From Spongiibacteraceae bacterium (GTDB lineage Bacteria; Pseudomonadota; Gammaproteobacteria; Pseudomonadales; PIVM01), in the NCBI GenBank assembly GCA_030618505.1, contig JAUXDF010000038.1, positions 1 to 14,461 of the forward strand: a stretch of 14,461 bases of DNA, read 5' to 3'. The notes under the pieces were generated by a model, which worked only from the letters and a program-made list of their open reading frames with translations, searched no databases and was not told the origin of the DNA. This document shows, piece by piece, positions 5,772 to 14,228 of this stretch. The position numbers and the translations under genes are program-made. Positions within the stretch are counted from its first letter, which is position 1; every line of letters begins with the position of its first letter.

Positions 5772-5815
5772 TAGCTAGGCATCCATATTTTGGATGATCT
5801 ATCGGGTGATTTTTT
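5765..5815 (+). terminator. Terminator-like or attenuator-like hairpin before brxA
   Basis: CATCCA (5780-5785) and TGGATG (5791-5796) form a perfect 6-bp stem around TATTT. Outside it TAG / CTA and TCAC / GTGA can also pair across internal loops, and six T follow at 5810-5815. It lies about 105 bp upstream of brxA on the same strand. It could insulate the operon from upstream transcription or act as an attenuator if the promoter is further upstream. Confidence 0.45.
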
Positions 5816-5920
5816 ACTTTCCCTGATTGCTCTGACGCATTTCCTTGTCAGGATAAGGTATTATCAAACAGAAAATTCGTTCCATGCCAAAAATGAAATA
5901 GCATCAGGGATTGAAGATTG

Positions 5921-6700
5921 ATGACAAGCCACAACAATTTAGAAAAATTCGGCTACAAGTTTGGCCAGAGCGGGGCACACTCCGCCCGCAGCATGATGCT
6001 GGCGGAACTACGATTGCTTTTTCAATCAACAGGACCAGAGGCCACTCGAAAGCAGTACCAAACGGATATCTGTGATTACAACCTCCTGGATAAGCCCACT
6101 GTCAAATCCCGCAACCTGACCTATCGCCATATGCTGGATTTGTATGGGTTAAGCGCCGATATCCCGCTGTTTCGGGTGTTCAGAACCTTGTGGACTCTTG
6201 CGGAGCAGGGCCAGCCAGTCCTTGCGCTACAACTGGCCTTGGTGCGAGACCCCTTGCTGCGTTTGTCTCAGGATTTTATCGTCAATAAGCCGCTTGGCGA
6301 GCTTGTGTCGCGCCAGGATATTGAGGGGTTGCTAAAAGCTCCTGATCCTGATCGCTTCAGTCCGGCCTCCCTGAAATCCTTCGCCCAGAATATTAACGGC
6401 AGTTGGACCCAGGCGGGCTTCCTGAAAGGCAAGGCAAGAAAAACTCGGGTCACCCCCACGCTGGCTTTTACCAACGTGGTTTTCGCGCTATTCCTTGCCT
6501 ATTTGGAAGGTGCCACGGGTGAGATGTTGTTTCACAATTCCTGGTGTACCCTGCTAGGTCTGACGGAGCAGCAACTGACGGAGCACGCCATCGCGGCGGC
6601 TCAGCGTGGCATCATCGACTTCAAACAATCTGGCGGTATTACGGAAGTCAGGTTCAACGATTTCCTGACTGCGGAAGAGGAGCAATATCGCTATGAGTAG
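5921..6700 (+). CDS. brxA: BREX protein BrxA (DUF1819 family)
   Basis: First gene of the BREX operon. BrxA is a small helical DNA-binding protein required for phage resistance in type 1 systems. The product is 259 residues from the ATG at 5921 (a TTG three bases earlier is less likely; AGGGA lies at 5906-5910). Recognition rests on the N-terminal pattern GYKFGQSGAHSARSMMLAELRLLF, the following NLLDKPTVKSRNLTYRHML, which resembles the segment before the first BrxA helix bundle, and on position directly before an unmistakable BrxB. It is longer than the roughly 200 residues of the E. coli protein, with extra sequence in the middle (about 125-175) and a C-terminal FKQSGGITEVRFNDFL. It overlaps brxB by eight bases, so translation is probably coupled. 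GC is near 50 percent, unlike the AT-rich cassette upstream. Confidence 0.82.
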   Translation: MTSHNNLEKFGYKFGQSGAHSARSMMLAELRLLFQSTGPEATRKQYQTDICDYNLLDKPTVKSRNLTYRHMLDLYGLSADIPLFRVFRTLWTLAEQGQPVLALQLALVRDPLLRLSQDFIVNKPLGELVSRQDIEGLLKAPDPDRFSPASLKSFAQNINGSWTQAGFLKGKARKTRVTPTLAFTNVVFALFLAYLEGATGEMLFHNSWCTLLGLTEQQLTEHAIAAAQRGIIDFKQSGGITEVRFNDFLTAEEEQYRYE

Positions 6701-7241
6701 TCGAATAGCCCGCTTGACAGAAAGCTATCAAAGCCATATCGAGCTTCCTTGGCAGACGGGGCTCGCTGGTGTTCAGAAGGTTATCTTTATTGTTTACGAC
6801 AAAACCGATGAGCTGCGCATACGCTATCAAGTGGAGGAATTTGAGATTGCCACTCGCGGTGCTGGACACAAATGGAAACTGGTTGATATTACCGACGACT
6901 TTCCACGGTGGATGGCTGGACAGGAGTATCACGATGGATACTTTGAATATCCCGAGGACCTCCAGGACATCCTGGGTGAATTTACAGCCTCGGTTGTGAC
7001 ACACCTGGAACAGGAGTTGGAGCAAGCCGATCAGGAAACCGTCGTTGCCTTGCAAGGTGTGGCTGGTCTTTATGGCTTCAGTCATGTATCAGAGGTGGTG
7101 GCCAAGGTGGCCAATCAAATCAAGGGTCGGTTGGTAGTCTTTTTCCCAGGTGAGTATGAGAGTAACAACTATCGTCTACTGGATGCCCGCCCTGGCTGGA
7201 ACTATCAAGCAGTCCCGATAACAGCGGGAAATGCTCTCTAA
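6693..7241 (+). CDS. brxB: BREX protein BrxB (DUF1788 family)
   Basis: A 182-residue BrxB, a small conserved BREX component whose biochemical role is unsettled; deletion abolishes or weakens defence in studied type 1 systems. The family is clear from the C-terminal KGRLVVFFPGEYESNNYRLLDARPGWNYQAVPI (about 144-177) and the central ALQGVAGLYGFSHVSEVV (about 119-136), both typical of DUF1788. Length agrees with the family (about 180-200). The ATG at 6693 overlaps the end of brxA. The brxC gene starts 37 bp after the stop. Confidence 0.92.
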   Translation: MSSRIARLTESYQSHIELPWQTGLAGVQKVIFIVYDKTDELRIRYQVEEFEIATRGAGHKWKLVDITDDFPRWMAGQEYHDGYFEYPEDLQDILGEFTASVVTHLEQELEQADQETVVALQGVAGLYGFSHVSEVVAKVANQIKGRLVVFFPGEYESNNYRLLDARPGWNYQAVPITAGNAL

Positions 7242-7278
7242 ACCGGACCACTGAAAATCATTACTTGGAGTTATTTGA

Positions 7279-10200
7279 ATGCTGAATGCAGAAATTTACG
7301 TCAAGAATCCGTTGGACAATCAAATTGCCAATAACGGTGTGGTAGAAGTCAAGGATGACGAATCTACGCAGGCGTTGGAAACACTGCGCTATGAATTGGA
7401 AACCTTTGTCTGTGATGGCAAATATGCGGAGGGCATGGAGAACATTATTGATGCTTTCCTGACCAATGTAGAACAAGGTAGGGAGCAGCAGGGTGTCTGG
7501 GTCAGTGGTTTCTATGGCTCGGGAAAATCTCATTTGGTCAAAATGTTGAGAGCTCTCTGGATAGACTACGATCTGAAAAACGGTACCACCGCCAGGGGCA
7601 TTGCTCAGTTGCCCCAGGATATCAGTGACCTGTTCAAGCGACTCTCCATTGAGGGGAAAAAACATGGTGGCCTGCACGCAGCGTCCGGCACTTTAGGACA
7701 GGGGTCCAGCGACCGGGTAAGAACAGCCCTGCTTAGCATAGTATTCAAATCCGCGGGCCTGCCCGAGCTTTACCATATTGCGCGCTTTGTGATGTGGCTC
7801 AAGCAGCAACAGATTCATGATCAGGTACAGGCTGAGGTGGAAGCTGCAGGCAAGGAGTGGCACTCCGAGCTGAATAATCTTTTTATGTCGCCGGTAATCC
7901 AAAAAGCCTTGCTAAATGCAAAGCCGGCTCTTGCTAGCGATGAACAGGAATTAAGGAATCTGCTTCGCGCCGAGTTTAAGCGAGTGGACGATGTCACCAA
8001 TGACCAAATGGTAGAAGCTATCAAGGATGCTCTTTCAGTTGATGGCAAGTTTCCGCTGACGCTGATCGTCCTAGACGAAGTGCAACAATACATTGGAAAC
8101 AACGCAGAGAGAGCTTTTCAAGTACAGGAGGCTGTTGAAACCTGCTGCAAGCATTTCAAAGGGCAGCTGTTGTTTGTCGCCACTGGTCAAAGCGCTCTTT
8201 CCGGGATGGCCATGCTGAATAAGTTAATGGGCCGCTTTCAGATCCCGGTACAACTGTCAGACACCGATGTTGAATCGGTGATACGCAAGGTCATTCTTCA
8301 GAAGAAGGCGTCCGCTATGCCGGCGGTGGAAAAGGTGCTGAATGAAAACCTAGGCGAAATTGCCAGGCACATGCAAGGCACTAAAATTGAATATACCAAG
8401 AGTGATGAATCGGTGATGGCGGCTGATTATCCCATATTGCCGGTGCGACGCCGATTCTGGGAAAAAGTATTGCGTATCATCGATACTACGGGTGTCGTGG
8501 CCCAACTTAGAAGCCAGCTTAAGATCATTCATGAGGCCACCAAAACCACCGCAAATCAATCCTTGGGGCATGTGGTCGGCGGCGATTTTATCTATGGCCA
8601 GTTGGCCACGAACCTTTTGCAAACGGCTGTCATTTCCAGAGAGGTTTATGAAACCATTGCCCGCCTTAAAGAGGGCAGCGATGAGGAAAAACTACAATCC
8701 AGAATACTAGCGCTGGTCTTTCTGATAGGTAAGCTGCCCACCGACGCCGTGGCGGATTCCGGCATAAGGGCAACTGCGGATATCATCGCCGATCTCCTGG
8801 TCGAGGATCTCAGCGCCGGCTCTGAAGAGCTGCGGAAACAGGTTCCACAGCAGTTGGATCAGCTGGCGAGTGCTGGAACCGTCATGGCCATGGACGCGGG
8901 CGGTGCAACCGAATATCGCCTGCAAACCCAGGAAAGCAGTGAGTGGTACGACACATACAGGCAGCAGGAAGCCGAGAGCGCGGGTAGTCCGCAGCGTGTG
9001 GTGACGGAGCGTGACGACTTGTTGTCCGCACAGGTTCGTACTATTGGCGGTGAGCTTAGACTGGCGCAGGGGGCTAGTAAGGAGCCTCGCAAACTGATCC
9101 TGAATTTTGATCAAACGTTGCCGAGAGAAGCGCACAAGCAATTGACCGCCTGGGTGCAGAATGGCTGGAACGTCAATGAGAAAAACTTGATTGCGGATGC
9201 CAGGGCCGACAGCAATCAGCACGGCACCTTGTATGTCTATGTGCCTGCACGCAACCGTGATGAGTTGCAGCAGGCTATCACAACCATCAAGGCGTCTGAG
9301 GCTACGCTCCACATACGTGGCATCCCCTCATCCAACCCGGGAAAGGATGCGCGCAATGCGATGGAAACCCGGCTGACCGAGGCCAAAAAAGCGCGTGATC
9401 GCTTATTGAAAGAGGTTTTCCAAGGGGTGAGGGTGTTTATTTCCGGCGGTGAGGAGATCGATGGCAACACTTTGAAGGATAAACTGCAAACTGGCGCATC
9501 CAAGGCACTGGATCGTATCTACAAACAATTTGATATCGGCGATGAGGCAAATTGGGGCACTGTGGTGGAAAAGGCCCGCAAGCCTGGTGGTGAAACCGCC
9601 CTCAGCGCTATCAACCACAATGACGAAGCTGACAAGCACCCGGTCTGTGTGCAGGTTATGCGCTACATCGGTTCAGGCAAGAAAGGGAGAGATATTCGTG
9701 CTCATTTTCAGGATGCGCCATTTGGCTGGCCTCAGGATGCCGTGGACGGCGCTTTGTATGCATTGCTCGCCAGCGGCAATCTGAAAGCCAAGAGCGCTGG
9801 ACATCAACCGATAGAAGCAAAGAGTCTCGAGCGTAAGCATCTGACACAGGCTCATTTTGAAGTCGAAAACGTGACTGTTTCTATAAAGCAGAAACTTGCT
9901 GTTCGTAAGCTGTTGGTGGATACAGTCGGCTGCAATCCCGGTGATGAGGAGAGTAAGATTACGGAATTTCTCCAATATGCGCGTGATCTGGCGGATCGTG
10001 CCGGTGGAGATGTTCCTCGCCCCCAAAAGCCCGGCCTTTCCAGGATAGACGAGATAGCGGGAGAGGCGGGTAATAGTCGATTGGTCAAGCTTTATGACTA
10101 TAGGGATGAGTTGGCCATTGATTTGAAAGATTGGCAACAAAGAGCGGGCGAAATCGTCAAGCGCTCTCCTAACTGGTCTCGGCTTAAAGACCTAGTAAGC

Positions 10201-10734
10201 TTGAGCAGAGGTTTGGTGTTTCATGATGAGTTTAGCAAAGAGGCCAATGCAATAGAAAACGGTCGTAGGTTGTTGGATGACCCCGATCCCGTGTCAGAAC
10301 TGATCAATCAGCTCACCGATAACTTGAGAATTACGATACAGGACCGTTTTGAGCAATATAAAAATGCCTTCAATGAAGGGTTGATAGCCATTGAATCCGA
10401 CGTCAACTGGTGTAAGTTGGATTCGGCGAAGCAAGATGAACTGCTGCAGCGCCGTAATATCACAGCGCCCAATCAACTGAGCCTGAACAGCGCAGATGAA
10501 GTGATTGAATCACTGGAACAGTGTGGTATCGAACAATGGAGTGATCGCACGGCAGCTCTACAGGCCAAGTTTGAGAGCGCGCGGGAAGAAGCGGCACAAC
10601 TGCTGATGCCCAAGGCGGTGAGGGCTCAGCTACCCAAGAGAACTTTGGAGAATGACGAAGCCATCGAGCAATGGCTGTCTGATGTTGAAAAGGAACTAAA
10701 GGAAAAGCTAAAGCAGGGTCCAGTCATCGTTTAA
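7279..10734 (+). CDS. brxC: BREX P-loop ATPase BrxC
   Basis: A 1151-residue ATPase, the expected size for BrxC (about 1200), a core BREX protein of the AAA/ATPase type. The Walker A motif is GFYGSGKS (residues 77-84, K83 binding phosphate) within VWVSGFYGSGKSHLVKMLRA. The Walker B motif is LTLIVLDEVQQYIG with D266 and E267. FVATGQSAL soon after fits a sensor-like segment. The long C-terminal part carries helical and charged stretches. The N-terminus (MLNAEIYVKNPLDNQIANNG) is typical of BrxC. The ATG at 7279 has GGAG eight bases upstream. The frame is intact throughout; several long minus-strand frames opposite it are shadows. PglY is a related ATPase of type 2 systems, but gene order and neighbours favour BrxC. 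Confidence 0.93.
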   Translation: MLNAEIYVKNPLDNQIANNGVVEVKDDESTQALETLRYELETFVCDGKYAEGMENIIDAFLTNVEQGREQQGVWVSGFYGSGKSHLVKMLRALWIDYDLKNGTTARGIAQLPQDISDLFKRLSIEGKKHGGLHAASGTLGQGSSDRVRTALLSIVFKSAGLPELYHIARFVMWLKQQQIHDQVQAEVEAAGKEWHSELNNLFMSPVIQKALLNAKPALASDEQELRNLLRAEFKRVDDVTNDQMVEAIKDALSVDGKFPLTLIVLDEVQQYIGNNAERAFQVQEAVETCCKHFKGQLLFVATGQSALSGMAMLNKLMGRFQIPVQLSDTDVESVIRKVILQKKASAMPAVEKVLNENLGEIARHMQGTKIEYTKSDESVMAADYPILPVRRRFWEKVLRIIDTTGVVAQLRSQLKIIHEATKTTANQSLGHVVGGDFIYGQLATNLLQTAVISREVYETIARLKEGSDEEKLQSRILALVFLIGKLPTDAVADSGIRATADIIADLLVEDLSAGSEELRKQVPQQLDQLASAGTVMAMDAGGATEYRLQTQESSEWYDTYRQQEAESAGSPQRVVTERDDLLSAQVRTIGGELRLAQGASKEPRKLILNFDQTLPREAHKQLTAWVQNGWNVNEKNLIADARADSNQHGTLYVYVPARNRDELQQAITTIKASEATLHIRGIPSSNPGKDARNAMETRLTEAKKARDRLLKEVFQGVRVFISGGEEIDGNTLKDKLQTGASKALDRIYKQFDIGDEANWGTVVEKARKPGGETALSAINHNDEADKHPVCVQVMRYIGSGKKGRDIRAHFQDAPFGWPQDAVDGALYALLASGNLKAKSAGHQPIEAKSLERKHLTQAHFEVENVTVSIKQKLAVRKLLVDTVGCNPGDEESKITEFLQYARDLADRAGGDVPRPQKPGLSRIDEIAGEAGNSRLVKLYDYRDELAIDLKDWQQRAGEIVKRSPNWSRLKDLVSLSRGLVFHDEFSKEANAIENGRRLLDDPDPVSELINQLTDNLRITIQDRFEQYKNAFNEGLIAIESDVNWCKLDSAKQDELLQRRNITAPNQLSLNSADEVIESLEQCGIEQWSDRTAALQAKFESAREEAAQLLMPKAVRAQLPKRTLENDEAIEQWLSDVEKELKEKLKQGPVIV

Positions 10735-10796
10735 CCGTACATTTGTTAGAAGTTTTGAATTCAAGAAAGGCGCATAGTCGAGGAAATTGAGCACTC

Positions 10797-13700
10797 ATGC
10801 AGAATACATTGCCGAAGGATCTTCGCCGAATACTAGAGACCGTTGTTGTCAAAGCCCGTGATGTCGCAGAATCTGCCGCACGTACGGAGTTGGACCGTTT
10901 GTCAGTGAGTGACAAGTCACCTGCTGAATATCTCTCTGATGAACAACGTAAGTTTCGCAATCGCTTGCGCGCCCATGGCCGGCAACTGGGTGATCAGCGT
11001 AAGCCAGATGGTGAGCAAGCAATAGGTCGCCTTGTCACTGAGGTGGCCTATGAGCATTGGCACCGTATGTTGTTCGCCCGCTTCCTGGCGGAAAATACCC
11101 TGTTAATTTATGAAGATGGTGTTACTCCACTGTCAATTCAAGACTGCTTCGATTTAGCAGAAGAAGAGACCGGCGACCGGACTCAAGGTTGGCAATACGC
11201 TGCCCTCTATGCGGCAAAAATGTTGCCACAAATCTTCCGTGTGGATTCCCCTGTATTCGAACTCATATTGGCTCCTAATGATCAGAAAGAGCTGGAGCAA
11301 CTGCTGACGTCGTTGGATTTAGAGACATTCACTGCCTCTGATGCCTTGGGCTGGGTGTACCAGTTCTGGCAGTCGAAGAGGAAAAATGAGGTGAACGCGG
11401 CGGAGGTTAAGATCGGAGCCGATGAACTGCCGGCGGTGACCCAGCTGTTTACCGAGCCGTATATGGTTAGTTTTTTGCTGGATAACTCCCTGGGGGCCTG
11501 GTGGGCCGCTCGTAATCTGAGCGAGGCCGATTTAAAAAGCGCTAGCAGCGAAGAGGAACTGCGCTGCAAGGCAGCCATTCCAGGTATGCCGCTGGACTAC
11601 CTGCGTTTTGTGCAGCAGGATAATGGTACCTGGATACCCGCCGCAGGCACGTTTGACACCTGGCCGGATGTTTTAAGTGAACTCAAGACGCTCGATCCCT
11701 GTTGCGGCTCAGGTCACTTTCTGGTTGCAGTCTTTTTGATGCTGGTTCCCATGCGTATGGAACTGGAGGGCTTGAGCCCTCGTGAGGCGGTGGACGCGGT
11801 CCTGCGCGAGAACATCCATGGTCTGGAACTGGACCAACGCTGCGTCGAGCTGGCAGCCTTTGCCCTGGCGCTCACCGCCTGGAAGTATCCGGGTGCGGAT
11901 GGCTATCGCCTATTGCCGGGGCTGAATCTGGCCTGCTCGGGATTAGCAATCAGCGCAAAGAAGGAAGAGTGGATGGCTCTTGCGGGTGATGATACCAACC
12001 TGCGCCTAGTCCTGGAAGAACTCTATAAGCAGTTCAAAGATGCGCCGGTGCTCGGCAGCTTGATTAACCCGGAAACGAGCCTTGGCAAAGAATCGCTGTT
12101 TGAATTGAAGTGGGAAGAGGTTGGGCCGCTGCTGACAAAGGCGTTGGCAGGTGAGAATGATGATGAAAAATCTGAGATGGGTGTTGTTGCTAAAGGGATT
12201 GCAAAAGCAGCAACAATATTAATGAATAGATTTGATCTTTTGACAACTAATCCTCCTTATTTGGGTGAACGTAAACAGGATAAGATACTAAGAGACTTTT
12301 CGAGAAAAGCCTTTCACGAAGGAAGGTCTGATCTGGCTATGACTTTTCTTTTGAGAGGAGAGAAGTTTGTTAAGAAAGGCTCACAATGTCTAGTGGTTCC
12401 TCAAAATTGGCTATATCAAAGGTCTTATGAATCACTTAGATTAAAACTGTTATCAGAACAAAGAATAAGACTGATTAATCAACTCGGAGGGAATGCATTT
12501 GCAACACAAATAGGTGCAGATGTTTTGTTAATCATATTATCTACGGGGAATGATGTTTTTTCCGGAATTGATTCTACTAGCTATATAAGCCCAGAGGAAA
12601 AGTCTAAAAATTCATTGACTTGCAGACCGTACAAATTACAGGCGAAAAAACTGGAAGAGCACTCAGATGCAAGAATTACGCTACAGGATCGTGACCTAGA
12701 GTGTGAATTACTAGAAATCAATGCTTCGTGCTATGCCGGCATTCTTAACGGAGATACACCAAGATTTATCTGTAAATTTTGGGAAGTGACTAAGTTCATA
12801 GATAAATGGAGTTTTTTACAGAGTACGCTCAAAGACACATCATTCTTTGGCGGGCAGTCAGGTGTCATTCTTTGGGAAAATGGTTCTGGTCAATTAAGAA
12901 CTTTGGCTATTGAGCTTAAAGAAAGGTTGCATGATGCTGACAGAAGAGGAAACCAAGCTTGGAATAAGAAAGGAATAACAATTAGCCAGATGGGTGAGCT
13001 TCCAACCAGTTTTTACCAAGGGGACTTTTTCGACAGTAATGTAGCTGTGATTATTCCAAAAAGTGACTCATTAGTCCTCCCTATTTGGACTTATTGTTCA
13101 TCTGAAACTTTTAATGTCGAAGTCAGAAAAATTGATAAGAAGAAGAACGTAACCAATGCTACATTGGTCAAAGTCCCTTTCGATCTCGATCATTGGACCA
13201 AGATCGCTGAAGAGAAATATCCCAATGGCCTACCAAAACCCTATTCAAACGATCCCAGCCAATGGATCTTCCACGGCCATCCCTGCGGCTCAGTGGTGTG
13301 GGATGGAGAAGCAAAATGGACAGCGCAGGCCCCGTTGCGCAGCGATGATACTGTACTGCAAGTCGCCGTCGCCCGCCTGCTCGGCTACCGTTGGCCCGCG
13401 GAGTTAGATGTCAACATGAAACTGGCCGATGAACAGCGTGAGTGGGTGAATCGCTGTGAATCGCTGCTCTCTCATGTTGATGACGACGGTATTGTCTGTA
13501 TTCCAGCTGTAAGAGGTGAGCAGCCGGCGGATCAGCGACTGGAGACACTGTTACAGGCCGCCTACGGTCATCAGTGGTCCATCTCTGTGCGCAATAAGAT
13601 CCTGGAGTCTGCTGGGTGTAAGAACAAATCGGTGGATTTCTGGTTGCGGGAGAAGTTCTTCGCGCAGCATTGTAAACTGTTTCAGAATCGGCCTTTCATC

Positions 13701-14219
13701 TGGCATGTGTGGGATGGTTTAAAGGATGGCTTTGCCGCCCTGGTGAACTACCACCAGTTGGATCGTAAAAACCTGGAGCGCCTGCTCTATAACTACCTCC
13801 ATGATTGGATTCGTACCCAAAAGCACGATCAGTCTGAAGGCGTTGATGGCGCGGGTGTGCGCCTGGCCGCTGCCGAGGGCTTGAAACGCCGGCTGGAGCA
13901 GATTCTTGAAGGCGAAGCGCCCTACGATATCTTCGTGCGCTGGAAGCCTCTGGATCAACAGCCCATAGGTTGGGAACCCGATCTCAATGATGGAGTGCGC
14001 ATGAATGTTCGCCCTTTTATGACGGTTGAAGACATTGGCAAAAAAGGCGCGGGTATCCTTCGATCTAAGCCGAATATTCACTGGAAAAAAGATCGCGGTA
14101 AAGATGTCGCTTCTGCTCCATGGTACAGCCTGGGCCTGGAATACGGGGAGGGCGAAGGCGTCCGTATTAATGATCACCATCTCTCCATGGTGGAAAAACA
14201 AACTGCGGGCGATGGATAG
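10797..14219 (+). CDS. pglX: BREX adenine-specific DNA methyltransferase PglX
   Basis: A 1140-residue N6-adenine methyltransferase that marks host DNA and sets BREX specificity. The SAM-binding motif I is LDPCCGSGHF (D300 to F308) and the catalytic motif IV is NPPY (485-488) in LLTTNPPYLGERK. The N-terminal helical region contains LGAWWAARNL, and the C-terminal block (YDIFVRWKPLDQQPIGWEPD, then GKKGAGILRSKPNIHWKKDRGKD) is characteristic of this PglX branch. The ATG at 10797 has AGGAAA ten bases upstream and lies 62 bp after brxC. Composition is a mosaic: bases 11761-11820 have 39 of 60 G+C, 12421-12480 only 17 of 60, and 13381-13440 again 34 of 60. The AT-rich part covers about residues 455-790 and includes motif IV and probably the target-recognition domain. 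The frame is uninterrupted, so the enzyme should be active. Confidence 0.93.
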   Translation: MQNTLPKDLRRILETVVVKARDVAESAARTELDRLSVSDKSPAEYLSDEQRKFRNRLRAHGRQLGDQRKPDGEQAIGRLVTEVAYEHWHRMLFARFLAENTLLIYEDGVTPLSIQDCFDLAEEETGDRTQGWQYAALYAAKMLPQIFRVDSPVFELILAPNDQKELEQLLTSLDLETFTASDALGWVYQFWQSKRKNEVNAAEVKIGADELPAVTQLFTEPYMVSFLLDNSLGAWWAARNLSEADLKSASSEEELRCKAAIPGMPLDYLRFVQQDNGTWIPAAGTFDTWPDVLSELKTLDPCCGSGHFLVAVFLMLVPMRMELEGLSPREAVDAVLRENIHGLELDQRCVELAAFALALTAWKYPGADGYRLLPGLNLACSGLAISAKKEEWMALAGDDTNLRLVLEELYKQFKDAPVLGSLINPETSLGKESLFELKWEEVGPLLTKALAGENDDEKSEMGVVAKGIAKAATILMNRFDLLTTNPPYLGERKQDKILRDFSRKAFHEGRSDLAMTFLLRGEKFVKKGSQCLVVPQNWLYQRSYESLRLKLLSEQRIRLINQLGGNAFATQIGADVLLIILSTGNDVFSGIDSTSYISPEEKSKNSLTCRPYKLQAKKLEEHSDARITLQDRDLECELLEINASCYAGILNGDTPRFICKFWEVTKFIDKWSFLQSTLKDTSFFGGQSGVILWENGSGQLRTLAIELKERLHDADRRGNQAWNKKGITISQMGELPTSFYQGDFFDSNVAVIIPKSDSLVLPIWTYCSSETFNVEVRKIDKKKNVTNATLVKVPFDLDHWTKIAEEKYPNGLPKPYSNDPSQWIFHGHPCGSVVWDGEAKWTAQAPLRSDDTVLQVAVARLLGYRWPAELDVNMKLADEQREWVNRCESLLSHVDDDGIVCIPAVRGEQPADQRLETLLQAAYGHQWSISVRNKILESAGCKNKSVDFWLREKFFAQHCKLFQNRPFIWHVWDGLKDGFAALVNYHQLDRKNLERLLYNYLHDWIRTQKHDQSEGVDGAGVRLAAAEGLKRRLEQILEGEAPYDIFVRWKPLDQQPIGWEPDLNDGVRMNVRPFMTVEDIGKKGAGILRSKPNIHWKKDRGKDVASAPWYSLGLEYGEGEGVRINDHHLSMVEKQTAGDG

Positions 14220-14228
14220 GGGGATTTT

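Larger units (their letters stand above)
5459..5920. other. Leader region ahead of the BREX operon
   Basis: About 460 bases with no sizeable gene. No BrxR-type (WYL) regulator and no BrxE gene precede brxA. The region holds a short open frame at 5700-5771, a terminator-like hairpin at 5765-5815 and a TATAAA at 5664-5669 without a matching -35. TATTAT at 5859-5864 could be the -10 of a promoter close to brxA, but again no good -35 stands at the right distance. The operon promoter is therefore unresolved. Confidence 0.4.

Noticed and set aside
6654..7085. A 143-codon minus-strand frame opposite brxB
   Set aside because: It is antisense to a clear BrxB, has no recognisable domain, and crosses the brxA-brxB overlap.
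8707..9312. A 201-codon minus-strand frame opposite brxC
   Set aside because: It lies fully inside the intact brxC frame and has no family-like motifs or start signals; it is a shadow of GC-rich coding sequence.
13719..14201. A 160-codon minus-strand frame opposite the pglX 3' end
   Set aside because: It mirrors the well-conserved PglX C-terminus and shows no independent coding signal.
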